Shown here one piece after another: positions 1 through 8,244 of a DNA stretch of 64,000 nt (position 1 is the first letter of the stretch; the number at the start of each line of letters is the position of its first letter). Origin of the DNA: Streptomyces sp. NBC_01707 (GTDB taxonomy: Bacteria > Actinomycetota > Actinomycetes > Streptomycetales > Streptomycetaceae); assembly GCF_041438805.1 (NCBI RefSeq), contig NZ_CP109190.1:3968001-4032000 (forward strand), in the 5' to 3' direction. The position numbers and the translations under genes were made by a program. The notes beneath the pieces are model-generated. The model did not search any database. It had not been told where the DNA came from and was given only the letters and a program-made list of their open reading frames with translations.

Positions 1-864
1 CAGCAGGGCGGGGATCAGCAGATAGGTGGGCGCCGCCTGGTACCAGGTGTCGGCGTCGCTGAGCATCTGTCCCCAGGACGGCGTGGGCGGTTTGATGCCG
101 ACGCCGAGGAAGGACAGCGCCGCTTCGACGACGATGTTGCCGGGGAAGAGCAGCACGGCGTAGGTGATGACGGGAGCGGCAAGCGCGGGCAGCAGCTCGC
201 GCCGGGCGATCCGCATGCCGCCCCAGCCGCTGAGCCGGGCGGCCGCCACATGGTCGAGCGACTTCAGCGCGAGGGTCTGGGCACGCACGATCTTGGAGAT
301 GCCGGACCAGCCGACCAGGCCGACGATCGCGGCGATCAGCACCGGACGCGGGAAGTCTGCGGGGACGACGGCGAGCGCGCCGAGCGCGATCACCATGACG
401 GGCAGGGCGACGACGACGTCGGTGACGCGACTGAGCGCCTGGTCGACGAGGCGGTTGCCGAGTCCGGCGGCGAGCCCGACGGTCACACCGATGATCACCT
501 GGAGCAGAGTCGCGGCCAGCGCGACGCCGAGCGAGACCCGGGCCCCGTACACGACGCGGGCGAAGAGATCGCGGCCGGTGAGCGGCTCCACGCCGAGCCA
601 GTGGTCGGCACTGATCCCGCCGAACGAACCCAGCGGTACGCCGCCGGTCGCGGAGTCGACGAGGTTAGCGTGGTAGGTGGTGGGGTCCTGGCCCTCGATG
701 CCCGCCAGCAGCGGGGCGGCGAGCGCGACCAGGACCAGCAGGGCGACGATCACGGCCGCCACGGTGGCGGAGCGCCGTGCGCGCAGCCGCCGCCAGAACG
801 AGGAGGCCCCGGAGGCGGGGGCCTGCACGGCCCCCGCCTCCTTGACCAGCAGAGCTTCGGCCAT
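1..864 (-). CDS. ABC transporter permease, DppC/OppC type (3' end outside window)
   Basis: This is an inner-membrane permease subunit of a peptide/opine/nickel-type ABC importer. The 288 codons present show a cytoplasmic N-terminus, a first membrane helix near residues 33-55, and then the core helices. The cytoplasmic ATPase-contact loop follows, where a stretch of the form RAQTLALKSLDHVAAARLSG matches the EAA motif. The C-terminus runs off the left edge, so the gene is partial. The ATG lies only 2 nt after the stop of the binding-protein gene, which implies one operon with translational coupling. The ligand cannot be read from the sequence. Confidence 0.9.
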   Translation of the reverse strand, partial: MAEALLVKEAGAVQAPASGASSFWRRLRARRSATVAAVIVALLVLVALAAPLLAGIEGQDPTTYHANLVDSATGGVPLGSFGGISADHWLGVEPLTGRDLFARVVYGARVSLGVALAATLLQVIIGVTVGLAAGLGNRLVDQALSRVTDVVVALPVMVIALGALAVVPADFPRPVLIAAIVGLVGWSGISKIVRAQTLALKSLDHVAAARLSGWGGMRIARRELLPALAAPVITYAVLLFPGNIVVEAALSFLGVGIKPPTPSWGQMLSDADTWYQAAPTYLLIPALL

Positions 865-866
865 GG

Positions 867-2591
867 CTACTTGACCGCGACCTGCGAGATGTCGAGTACA
901 CCGGTCCAGTCGCTGATGACGACGTTCTTGACGGACTCGCCGTACAGGCGCTTGTAGACGGGGTGGAACAGCGGCACGGTCACCGCCTGCTCACCGACCT
1001 TCTTGTCGAGTGCGCCCCAGCGCTTCGCGGCCGCGCTCAGGTCGGTCAGCTTGTTGATCTCGTCGATCTCCTTGTTGACGGAGGCGTCGTCGAGCTGGGA
1101 GGCGTTGAAGTTGTAGCCGTTCTTGACGATCTGGCGTCCGTCGAAGATCGGTGCGAGGAACGGACCGCCGGACGGCCAGTCGGCGCCCCAGCCGGTGAGG
1201 AAGAAGCCGGGCTCGCTCTTCACGTTGTAGATCTTGTCCGAGTACGCGTTGGACTCCAGCCCCTGGAGCTTGACCGTGATCCCGGCCTTCTTCAGCGCCT
1301 CCTGGATCGCGGTGGCGATCTCCGGGCTGGTGGCGAAGTTCTTGTCGTTGGAGTGCGTGAGGGTGATGGTCAGGCCCTTGGCGTAACCGGCCTCCTTCAG
1401 CAGCTCCTTGGCCTTGGCCGCGTTGCCCGTGCTGCCGGCCGGGAAGGCGTCGTACGCGGTGTGGCCGAAGGACGCCTGCTCCGGCAGGAAGGTGGTGGCG
1501 GGCTCGGCGAGCGAGGAGCCACCGGCCGCGTTGACGACCGAGGTGCGGTCGACGGCGTACGAGATCGCCTGACGCACCTTCGGGTTGTCGAACGGCTTCA
1601 CCTTCGGGTTGAAGGCGATGTAGTTCGTGTAGCCGAAGTGGCCGGTGCCGACACGGGCGGCGAGCTTCTTGTCGCCGGTGACCTTGGCGAGCTCGGCCGG
1701 GCCGAGGTTGGTGTCGGTGGTGACGGCGGCGGCGTCGGCGCCGCGGGAGGCGGAGAGCCGCTGGTTGATGACGGCCGAGTCGAGCCCGGAGCGCACGTCG
1801 ATCCGGTCCGGGTACGCCTTGCGCTCCTCGTCGGTCGCGGCCGACCAGAACTTGTTGCGCTCCAGGACGAGGCGCTCGCCGTCGCCCTCGTTCTTGACGA
1901 CCTTGTACGGACCCGAGGAGATGGGGTGGTTCTCGTACTTCGTGCCGGTGTCCTTGGCCTTCGGTACGGGAGTCGTCTGGGTCTGCGTCGCCAGGTAGGG
2001 GAACTCGCCCTCCGGCTTGTTGAGATGGAAGACGATCGTCTTCGCGTCGGGCGTCTCGATCGAGGCGAGGCCCTTCTTGTCCTTGTAGGGACCCCGGTAG
2101 TCGGCGCCGCCGATCAGCCAGTCGCGCAGATAGGGCGCACCGCCGGAGAGTTCGGCGGCGAAGGAGCGCTCGATGCCGTACTTGATGTCCGCGCTCGTGA
2201 TTGCGGTGCCGTCCTCGTACTTCAGGCCGTCCTTGAGCGTGTACGTCCAGACGGTGGCGTCCTTGCTGGGCGTGCCCAGGTCGGTCGCCAGGTCGGGGAC
2301 GACCTTCGCGCCGGCCGCGCCGGCCTCCCGGTTGCGGGTGGTCAGCGTGCGGAAGACCAGGGACGGGACGTTGCCGCCGCCGGAGGTGTAGAGCCGCGCG
2401 GGGTCGAAGTCCTCCTGCGCGGCTCTGTTCAGGACGGTGAGCGTGCCGCCCTTGGCGGGCTTGCCCGTTGCGCCGGAGCTGCCGTCGCTGCCCTTGTTGT
2501 CCTGGGGCCCGCACGCGGCGGCGCCCGAACCCACGACGAGAACCACGACGGCCGCTGCCACGCGGCGCGATATGACGGACGGTTGACGCAT
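867..2591 (-). CDS. ABC transporter substrate-binding lipoprotein, family 5 (DppA/OppA-like)
   Basis: The 574-residue product is an extracellular solute-binding protein of the peptide/opine family (SBP_bac_5). An N-terminal RR followed by a hydrophobic stretch leads to a lipobox ending AAAC, so Cys27 is the likely lipid-anchored residue. The body carries family features such as the VWTYTLKDGLKYEDG stretch and a conserved C-terminal region. I chose the ATG at 2591 because it opens the signal peptide and has GAGAGG about 10 nt upstream; a longer frame would add 39 unlikely residues. A two-cysteine leader peptide and hairpin precede it, so the ligand may be a sulfur-containing peptide or thiol compound. 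That ligand assignment is inference. Confidence 0.9.
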   Translation of the reverse strand: MRQPSVISRRVAAAVVVLVVGSGAAACGPQDNKGSDGSSGATGKPAKGGTLTVLNRAAQEDFDPARLYTSGGGNVPSLVFRTLTTRNREAGAAGAKVVPDLATDLGTPSKDATVWTYTLKDGLKYEDGTAITSADIKYGIERSFAAELSGGAPYLRDWLIGGADYRGPYKDKKGLASIETPDAKTIVFHLNKPEGEFPYLATQTQTTPVPKAKDTGTKYENHPISSGPYKVVKNEGDGERLVLERNKFWSAATDEERKAYPDRIDVRSGLDSAVINQRLSASRGADAAAVTTDTNLGPAELAKVTGDKKLAARVGTGHFGYTNYIAFNPKVKPFDNPKVRQAISYAVDRTSVVNAAGGSSLAEPATTFLPEQASFGHTAYDAFPAGSTGNAAKAKELLKEAGYAKGLTITLTHSNDKNFATSPEIATAIQEALKKAGITVKLQGLESNAYSDKIYNVKSEPGFFLTGWGADWPSGGPFLAPIFDGRQIVKNGYNFNASQLDDASVNKEIDEINKLTDLSAAAKRWGALDKKVGEQAVTVPLFHPVYKRLYGESVKNVVISDWTGVLDISQVAVK

Positions 2592-2712
2592 CGGAAGATG
2601 ACCTCTCGGAGTGCTGCTTGCGGTGAAAACCGGATGGTGGGTCCGTGCAGGCTGCAGCGAGGTTGGGGTGGAACGACCGGTCGGAAAGCGAAAAGGGGAC
2701 CGGAACACCGAA

Positions 2713-2754
2713 ACTGCCGCGCCTGCGGACGTGAGAACGCCGGGGCGCGGCAGT
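2713..2754 (-). terminator. Hairpin between Cys leader peptide and transporter operon (attenuator candidate)
   Basis: A perfect 11-bp inverted repeat (ACTGCCGCGCC at 2713-2723 and its complement at 2744-2754) encloses a 20-nt loop. On the minus strand it lies 67 nt after the leader-peptide stop and 121 nt before the binding-protein start. TTTCGGTGTT follows it, a moderate U-run. A smaller CCGAG/CTCGG stem just upstream could compete with it. The position fits a transcription attenuator, but folding was not computed. Confidence 0.6.
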
Positions 2755-2821
2755 CGGGAAGGGCCGTTCGGAACCGAGACCAGAGCTCGGAGAAAGGGGC
2801 CGACGCGCGCTCAGGCAGGTG

Positions 2822-2917
2822 TCAGCAACAGTGAATGTCGGCGACGCTGTGCCCGGTCACGCCGATGAGCGCCAGCACGATGGCGGCGCGTTCGGAGGTG
2901 ACAAGGCTGCGTGACAT
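2822..2917 (-). CDS. Cys-rich leader peptide, 31 aa, ending His-Cys-Cys
   Basis: A 31-codon ORF (ATG at 2917, TGA at 2822-2824) reads MSRSLVTSERAAIVLALIGV and ends VADIHCC, with codons TGT TGC just before the stop. A good sigma-70-type promoter places the transcription start at or next to the ATG, so the mRNA is probably leaderless. This matches the polycysteine leaderless short ORFs described in mycobacteria, where ribosome stalling at Cys codons controls downstream sulfur genes. It also resembles what I recall of the annotated Ms4533A/Ms5788A-type Cys-rich leader peptides, but family membership is from memory and unchecked. It sits upstream of the ABC transporter operon with a hairpin between them. 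Confidence 0.75.
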   Translation of the reverse strand: MSRSLVTSERAAIVLALIGVTGHSVADIHCC

Positions 2918-2924
2918 GCCGAGA

Positions 2925-2953
2925 AATATGCGCGACCGCATCGGCGATGTCAA
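2925..2953 (-). promoter_or_regulatory. Housekeeping promoter giving a leaderless transcript
   Basis: On the minus strand a perfect -35 TTGACA (2953-2948) is followed by a 17-nt spacer and a -10 CATATT (2930-2925). Seven nucleotides separate the -10 from the leader-peptide ATG. Transcription should begin at or within one base of the ATG, so no Shine-Dalgarno sequence is needed. This is one of the clearest HrdB-type promoters in the window. Confidence 0.75.
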
Positions 2954-2960
2954 CGTTGAA

Positions 2961-2976
2961 TGAGATATTGGTCTCA
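2961..2976. promoter_or_regulatory. Inverted repeat TGAGA-N6-TCTCA, possible operator
   Basis: TGAGA (2961-2965) and TCTCA (2972-2976) form a perfect 5-6-5 inverted repeat, 7 bp upstream of the -35 of the leader-peptide promoter. The 5-6-5 layout resembles known sulfur-regulator sites such as the corynebacterial McbR box, although the half-site bases differ. The position suits an activator, or a repressor touching the -35. No cognate regulator is visible in the window. Confidence 0.4.
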
Positions 2977-3084
2977 AATACTGGACAGCGTTTCGGACGG
3001 CCGCCTGCCCGGCCCGGTCGCGGGCCTCAGCGGCGGTCGATCAAGGGGTGACCGGGCAGAAGCGGACCGAGGCCCCACTCCGGC

Positions 3085-4485
3085 TCAACGGGCCGGGTAG
3101 ACCCAGGGGTTGGGGCGGCACTTGATCCCATCGATGTCCAGGGACTTGGTCTGCTGCTGCATCACCGGGGCCAGCGCACCCGGGGTGCGGCATGTCACAT
3201 GGTCGTGCCCCAGCCGGTGGCCGACCTCATGGTTGATCAGCATCTGGCGGTAGGCGAAGAGCTTCCCGGGGCCGAACGTCGACGACCCCTGCGCCCAGCG
3301 ATAGGCGTTGATCATCACGCGCTCGGTCGCCGCGGAATCACACGAGACATTGTCCTCGGTCGTATCGAGGCCCGACTTCTTGCACCAGTCGCCGGTGGTC
3401 CCCGGGCTGGCCAGCGTGATCACGAAATCGGGGTCACCCGAAGAGATCCGCTCAAAAGTCATGGCACCGTCGTGCGCCCAACTCCGGTCGTCATTGAGGG
3501 TTTTCTGAACGGCCTCGGCGAAAAGACCGGCATCGAGACCGAGACCCTTCTCGACATCGATCCGATAGCGGTACTTGTGCCCGCGGCCCGGAGCCTTCGC
3601 CTCGCCCGGGACGACCTGGAAGTGTCCGGAACCCTGGAGGTCCGGGGCGAGCGGATAGCCCTTGGCCATCTTCTCCCCGTACGAAAGGGCCTTGACCGCG
3701 GCCGGTTCGGGCGTCGGCCGGTCGTCCGAGCGGGAGGAGATGTCGTGGCCACTGTCCCGGTCCACGCCCGTCGGCGCGGCGGCACCGACCCGCGCCCCAC
3801 CGCCGTCATGGGTGACCTGCCCCGCGACGACGACCGCGAGCACGGTGGTCACCGCGGCTGCCGCGATACCGGTGAAGGTACGGCCCTTGGTGCCCTTGCC
3901 CTCCTTGGGGTCCGGGGCGGTGCCCGGCACCACATCCCCGGGGGGCCGCTCGTCCCACTCGACGACCGGGCCGAACGGATCGGCCGGCGGGGCGGACGGG
4001 GAGCGCGGTGCGGGTGGCGTGAGCGATGCGGGGGGTACGTCGAAGGCGTCGACGAACTCCCGCCGCGGCCCCGGTATCAGCGGCCGCTCACCGGTCGCCT
4101 GCTGCTGGGACATCGGCTGAGGGCGCTGCGGCATCGGCGACCGCTGAACCGTCGACTGCTGCGGGGCGGCCGGCCGAGGTGCCCCCGGTCGCCGTCCTTG
4201 GCCACCGGCATCGGCCCGGGCCGGGATCTGCCAGTCGCCGTACCGCTGCCGCGTTCCGGCCCCCCAGCCACCACCCGGTTCACGCGGTTCGGGATGGCCG
4301 CCGCGCACCTGCGGAACCCCCTGGAACGGGGTGTGCCCGTCCGTGCCGGGCGGCGCGTCGGCGGCTCTCCTGCGCCGTCCGTTGCCGGGCTCCGGCCGCA
4401 CCCCCTCACGACCGCCCACCGCCTTCGCGGCGGCATCGCTCTCGGGTCCCTTGGGTGGAGGGCCCTTTCGGCTGTGTCGTCCCAC
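3085..4485 (-). CDS. DUF3152 membrane-anchored zincin-like metallopeptidase
   Basis: The 466-residue protein has a long Pro/Gly/Arg-rich cytoplasmic N-terminus, one membrane helix near residues 205-225, and an extracellular DUF3152 domain. The domain contains HEVGHRLGHDH at about residues 419-429, the HExxHxxGxxH zinc site of metzincins. VMQQQ follows, like a Met-turn. The frame stays open much further upstream over the neighbouring hydrolase gene, but that part is a shadow. I chose the GTG at 4485 because it lies 8 nt beyond the hydrolase stop with GGGAG upstream. It probably shares an operon with the hydrolase. The substrate is unknown. Confidence 0.8.
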   Translation of the reverse strand: MGRHSRKGPPPKGPESDAAAKAVGGREGVRPEPGNGRRRRAADAPPGTDGHTPFQGVPQVRGGHPEPREPGGGWGAGTRQRYGDWQIPARADAGGQGRRPGAPRPAAPQQSTVQRSPMPQRPQPMSQQQATGERPLIPGPRREFVDAFDVPPASLTPPAPRSPSAPPADPFGPVVEWDERPPGDVVPGTAPDPKEGKGTKGRTFTGIAAAAVTTVLAVVVAGQVTHDGGGARVGAAAPTGVDRDSGHDISSRSDDRPTPEPAAVKALSYGEKMAKGYPLAPDLQGSGHFQVVPGEAKAPGRGHKYRYRIDVEKGLGLDAGLFAEAVQKTLNDDRSWAHDGAMTFERISSGDPDFVITLASPGTTGDWCKKSGLDTTEDNVSCDSAATERVMINAYRWAQGSSTFGPGKLFAYRQMLINHEVGHRLGHDHVTCRTPGALAPVMQQQTKSLDIDGIKCRPNPWVYPAR

Positions 4486-4493
4486 GCCCCGGA

Positions 4494-5459
4494 TCAGCTC
4501 CCGCCGCGTTCGTCGAGCAATTCCCGGAACGCCTGGGCGACCGTCTCCGGGTACTCCATCATCGCCACATGCCCGGCATCGGGCAGTGTCAGCAGCCGCG
4601 AATCGCGAAAGGCCGCGGACGCCCTGCGTGCCATCCGGTACGAGACGAGCTGGTCCCGTCCGCCGTACACGAGCTGAGTAGGCGCGAGCACGCGCTCGGC
4701 CTGGCGCCACAGCCCGTGCTGCCCGCCCAGCGTGTAGGCATCGACGATGCCACGTGCCGAGCGCGTCATCGCGTCCCAGAAGTACGGCAGCTCCAGCCGT
4801 CGCTCCATTTCGGCCACCGCATCGCGGAAGCCTTCCTCGGAGACACGTGCCGGATCGCCGTAACAGAGTGCCATGACTCCGCGGGTGCGTTCTTCCGCGG
4901 TCCAGTCCTTGCTGAGCCGGATGAACAGGGATGCGACACCCGGAACTGCGAGCAGTGCGGTCGGTACGGCGGGCCACTGCACCCGGAGCTCGGGCAATGC
5001 GGGCGAGACCAGGGTGAGCGTGCGCACCAGATCCGGGCGGACGGCCGCGACCCGGGTGGCCACTGCGCCACCGAGTGAATTGCCGAAGAGATGAACGGGT
5101 CCGTGCTCCTCCGCGTCGAGGAGCCGGATCACCGCACGGGCGTGCCCGGTGACCGAGTAGTTGCCGTCGTCCGGCGGCGGGGAGTCCCCGAAGCCCGGCA
5201 GGTCGACCGCCTCGCCGTCCACCACGTCCTGGAGCAACGCCATCAGAACCGACCAGTTCTGCGAGGAACCGCCGAGCCCGTGCACATAGAGCGCGGGCGG
5301 CAGTCCGGACCGCTCCGGCGGGCGGGTGCGCACGTTCAGCGTCAGCCCGGGCAGCGCCACGGAGCGCAGCTTCTCCCCCTCGGCGACCCGGACGGGGCTC
5401 ACCGTGGGGGCCACCGCGGCGGCAGCGGAGCGGGCTCCCGGCAGCTCGGTCGAAGACAT
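4494..5459 (-). CDS. alpha/beta hydrolase
   Basis: This 321-residue cytoplasmic hydrolase has the oxyanion-hole HG at residues 60-61 and a nucleophile elbow GNSLGG with Ser128. An Asp lies in GGRDQLV and a His in DAGHVAMMEYPE near the C-terminus, so the triad is complete. The overall pattern is that of haloperoxidase/esterase-like hydrolases, and the natural substrate cannot be told. It is transcribed with the DUF3152 gene that starts 8 nt after its stop. The ATG at 5459 opens the conserved frame. Confidence 0.85.
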   Translation of the reverse strand: MSSTELPGARSAAAAVAPTVSPVRVAEGEKLRSVALPGLTLNVRTRPPERSGLPPALYVHGLGGSSQNWSVLMALLQDVVDGEAVDLPGFGDSPPPDDGNYSVTGHARAVIRLLDAEEHGPVHLFGNSLGGAVATRVAAVRPDLVRTLTLVSPALPELRVQWPAVPTALLAVPGVASLFIRLSKDWTAEERTRGVMALCYGDPARVSEEGFRDAVAEMERRLELPYFWDAMTRSARGIVDAYTLGGQHGLWRQAERVLAPTQLVYGGRDQLVSYRMARRASAAFRDSRLLTLPDAGHVAMMEYPETVAQAFRELLDERGGS

Positions 5460-5569
5460 GCGGCAATGTTACGAGACGATCACACCGTGGTTCGTGTGTT
5501 CGCCGTCACAGATCGCATAGCGCCATGAAGGGGTAGCTCCTACGCTCGAAGCTAAGGAAGGGAGTCACC

Positions 5570-5785
5570 ATGACGGTCGACCCCAGCGACCCGGAGACCT
5601 TCGAAGACGTTCAGCCGGACGAAACGGACCAGGAGACGCCAGAGGCGGATGCCGTCGAGCAGCATGCCGACCTCCAGCAGAAGAGCGACGATCCGTTGAC
5701 GGACATCGACCGGGCCACCGCAAATGAGGCAGATGCGGCCGAGCAGCACCGCGTCGTCGCGCAGGACGAGGACGACTACCGCTGA
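5570..5785 (+). CDS. Small acidic hypothetical protein
   Basis: The 71-residue product is very rich in Asp, Glu and Gln, with no membrane segment, no cysteine and a predicted strongly acidic charge. GGAAGGGAG lies about 6 nt before the ATG, a strong ribosome binding site, which supports real expression. The family function is unknown to me. It is divergent from the hydrolase gene at 5459, and the 110-bp gap should hold both promoters. Confidence 0.7.
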   Translation: MTVDPSDPETFEDVQPDETDQETPEADAVEQHADLQQKSDDPLTDIDRATANEADAAEQHRVVAQDEDDYR

Positions 5786-5953
5786 TACGTCCCGTTTTGC
5801 CGTGCGGTTCGAAGAATCTGTGGCTACCGCAGCGGTCCGGTCCGTGAAATTCTGCGTCCGCGCCGCGCGCACCCGGGTTACTCAAAAGTACGATGGCCGA
5901 ACGGCGCAGCGCGTACGCAACGACTGCGTTCGATCACAATTTTGGGAGGCGGC

Positions 5954-6595
5954 GTGACAGCCATCGAGCAGACAGAGGCGGCGCGCCCGCGGGGTACTCG
6001 CCTGCCTCGCCGCGCCCGACGCAACCAGCTGCTGGGCGCCGCGCAGGAGGTCTTCGTCGCGCAGGGTTACCACTCCGCCGCGATGGACGACATCGCGGAG
6101 CGGGCCGGTGTCAGCAAGCCGGTGCTCTACCAGCACTTCCCGGGCAAGCTGGAGCTCTATCTGGCCCTGCTCGACCAGCACTGCGAGTCGCTGCTGCAGG
6201 CGGTCCGCACGGCACTGGCGTCGACGACGGACAACAAGCTGCGTGTCGCCGCGACGATGGACGCCTACTTCGCGTACGTCGAGGACGAGGGCGGCGCCTT
6301 CCGACTGGTCTTCGAGTCGGACCTGACGAACGAACCGGCGGTACGCGAGCGGGTCGACCGGGTCTCGCTGCAGTGCGCGGAGGCGATCTCCGACGTCATC
6401 GCGGGTGACACAGGGCTGTCCAAGGACGAGTCGATGCTGCTCGCGGTGGGCCTGGGCGGTGTCTCCCAGGTGGTCGCCCGGTACTGGCTGTCCAGTCAGT
6501 CGGCGATCCCGCGCGACACGGCGGTGCAGCTCCTCACCTCGCTGGCCTGGCGCGGCATCGCCGGGTTCCCCCTGCACGGCATCGATCAGCACTGA
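5954..6595 (+). CDS. TetR family transcriptional regulator
   Basis: The 213-residue protein has an N-terminal TetR DNA-binding domain: residues about 20-66 contain the typical EVFVAQGYHSAAMDDIAERA and VSKPVLYQHFPGKLELY helices (helix-turn-helix). An all-helical ligand domain follows. I took GTG at 5954, which has GGGAGG 4 nt upstream; a TTG four codons earlier lies on top of that site. An imperfect repeat CGCA-N5-TGCG occurs in the 70 bp upstream and could be an autoregulatory site. The controlled genes are not obvious, since the neighbours are housekeeping-like. Confidence 0.88.
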   Translation: MTAIEQTEAARPRGTRLPRRARRNQLLGAAQEVFVAQGYHSAAMDDIAERAGVSKPVLYQHFPGKLELYLALLDQHCESLLQAVRTALASTTDNKLRVAATMDAYFAYVEDEGGAFRLVFESDLTNEPAVRERVDRVSLQCAEAISDVIAGDTGLSKDESMLLAVGLGGVSQVVARYWLSSQSAIPRDTAVQLLTSLAWRGIAGFPLHGIDQH

Positions 6596-6719
6596 CCGTC
6601 CGGCCTTGTTCGCTGCGGGCGTGGCCCGCCGACCCCTGGCAGCTCCCCTCACCGGGCTAATGTGTGAGTCGTACGGCGCGGCTCACGCGCAGAGGACTGA
6701 CCGTCGGAGGGACATAGCC

Positions 6720-6947
6720 GTGGAGGTCAAGATCGGCGTGCAGCACGCACCCCGGGAGATCGTTCTGGAGAGCGGGCTTTCCGCCGAGGAGGTCGAGAGC
6801 GCGGTCGCCGAGGCTCTCACCGGCAAGGCGCAGCTGCTCAGCCTCACGGACGACAAGGGCCGCAAGGTCCTGGTGCCGGCCGACCGGGTCGCCTACGTGG
6901 AGATCGGCGAGCCGAGCACGCGGCGGGTCGGGTTCGGCGCACTGTAG
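6720..6947 (+). CDS. DUF3107 family protein
   Basis: The 75-residue product matches the short actinobacterial DUF3107 family in length and sequence, starting VEVKIGVQHAPREIVLES and ending RRVGFGAL. Its function is unknown. I chose GTG at 6720 because GGAGG lies 8-9 nt upstream and the length then equals that of the family. The frame is open further upstream but has no conserved sequence there. A strong hairpin terminator follows 25 nt after the stop. Confidence 0.88.
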   Translation: MEVKIGVQHAPREIVLESGLSAEEVESAVAEALTGKAQLLSLTDDKGRKVLVPADRVAYVEIGEPSTRRVGFGAL

Positions 6948-6972
6948 GAGCACGCTCGACGCGAGGCAGTGA

Positions 6973-7010
6973 GAAGCGGCCCGGCGGGGGTCCCCCCGCC
7001 GGGCCGCTTC
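6973..7010 (+). terminator. Strong hairpin terminator after DUF3107 gene
   Basis: An 18-nt arm starting GAAGCGGCCCGG (6973-6990) is mirrored perfectly at 6993-7010, leaving almost no loop, and GTCGTTT follows. It closes the DUF3107 transcript. Confidence 0.8.
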
Positions 7011-7179
7011 GTCGTTTCGCGCTGCTCACGGCCACCGGAACCTGTGCGACACCTGTGCGAAAAATCTCGCAGGAGGGTTGCATTCCATGGCCCACGGGTA
7101 GGACCGCCTACGACCGATTTGCCCCCACAGCTCCACGAGCAGGGGATATCCCCCTCCGCAACCCGCGAGGTGAACGTCT

Positions 7180-7449
7180 GTGATCTGGGAATCCCTCGGT
7201 TCCGCCGTGCTCGGACTCGCCCTCGCCTGGGCGGCGCTCCGTTCGCTGTCGGGTCGGCTCCCGGCCCGTCGTACCGTCTTCGCCACCGGCACTTTGGGTG
7301 CCCTGTTCGGCGCGTATCTGACGCACTCGGTGCTGGGGCCGGGCCATGTCCTGGCCACCCTGATCGGCGCGGTGCTGATCGGGGCGGTGACGCTCTCCCT
7401 GCTGCTCCGTCCGGGAAGCCGCCGCCTGAGCCGATCAGCGGCGGCCTGA
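7180..7449 (+). CDS. Small hypothetical membrane protein
   Basis: The 89-residue product has three hydrophobic segments, around residues 5-20, 33-52 and 58-76, with short Arg-rich loops and an Arg-rich tail. It is therefore probably a three-helix inner-membrane protein. The GTG start has a moderate GAGGTGA upstream. I do not recognise the family. The 230-bp region before it contains a direct repeat of ACCTGTGCG at 7040 and 7051. Confidence 0.6.
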   Translation: MIWESLGSAVLGLALAWAALRSLSGRLPARRTVFATGTLGALFGAYLTHSVLGPGHVLATLIGAVLIGAVTLSLLLRPGSRRLSRSAAA

Positions 7450-7509
7450 CCTCGTACGGGACCGGCCGACCGGACCGCCCGACCGGTCCGGGGCCGACAG
7501 CGCCCTGGG

Positions 7510-8244
7510 TCAGGCAGCCAGTCCGAGCGCGGCCATCCGCTTGGTGTGCGCCTCGGTGATCCGCGAGAACATCCGGCCGACCTCCGCCAGGTCGAACCCG
7601 TCGGCCACCCCGCCGACCAGCATCGTCGACAGCGCGTCGCGGTCGGCGACCACCCGCTGGGCCTGCGAGAGCGCCTCGCCCATCAGCCGGCGGGCCCAGA
7701 GGGCGAGACGGCCGCCGACGCGCGGGTCGGCCTCGATGGCGGCGCGCACCTTCTCGACGGCGAAGTTGCCGTGGCCCGTGTCGTCGAGCACGGCGAGGAC
7801 GAGCGAACGGGTGTCCGAGTCGAGGCGGGCGGCCACCTCACGGTAGAAGTCACTCGCGATCGAGTCACCCACATACGCCTTGACCAGGCCCTCGAGCCAG
7901 TCCGACGGGGCGGTCTGGCGGTGGAAGTCGTCGAGCGCCTTCGCAAAAGGCTCCATGGCGGCGGTCGGCTCCGTGTCGATCGCCGTCAGCCGGTCCGTCA
8001 ACCGCTCGAAGTGATGGAATTCGGCGGACGCCATCTTCGCCAGCTCCGCCTTGTCGGCCAGCGTCGGCGCGAGTTTGGCGTCCTCGGCGAGCCGCTCGAA
8101 GGCCGCCAGCTCTCCGTATGCGAGCGCCCCCAGCAGATCCACGACCGCGGCGCGGTACTGCGGTTCCGCCGATGCGGTGGCCCAGTCCTGGGCGGCGATT
8201 CCGGTGGGTGCGGGGGCTTCAGTGGCGTTGTCAGGCGTCTCCAT
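7510..8244 (-). CDS. Ferritin-like fold protein
   Basis: The 244-residue, mostly helical protein is of the actinobacterial ferritin-like class, related in fold to the MiaE tRNA hydroxylase. Metal-ligand candidates lie on its helices: Glu in ALAYGELAAFERL, the pair in SAEFHHFERL, and EALSQAQRV further on. Whether it binds di-iron or acts on tRNA is not known. I chose the ATG at 8244, where family conservation begins (METPDNATEAPAP). Upstream ATG/GTG codons in frame have no better ribosome binding site. It is divergent from the DEAD-box gene. Confidence 0.72.
   Translation of the reverse strand: METPDNATEAPAPTGIAAQDWATASAEPQYRAAVVDLLGALAYGELAAFERLAEDAKLAPTLADKAELAKMASAEFHHFERLTDRLTAIDTEPTAAMEPFAKALDDFHRQTAPSDWLEGLVKAYVGDSIASDFYREVAARLDSDTRSLVLAVLDDTGHGNFAVEKVRAAIEADPRVGGRLALWARRLMGEALSQAQRVVADRDALSTMLVGGVADGFDLAEVGRMFSRITEAHTKRMAALGLAA

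Noticed and set aside
963..2834. Long plus-strand ORF (623 codons) antisense to the binding-protein gene
   Set aside because: Its protein is repetitive Val/Arg/Gly/Asp typical of a GC-skewed shadow frame. The minus strand has a signal peptide, family motifs and proper starts.
4485..5466. N-terminal extension of the DUF3152 protein to 793 residues
   Set aside because: The extra part lies over the alpha/beta hydrolase in another frame and is Arg/Gly-rich noise; GTG at 4485 fits spacing and ribosome site.
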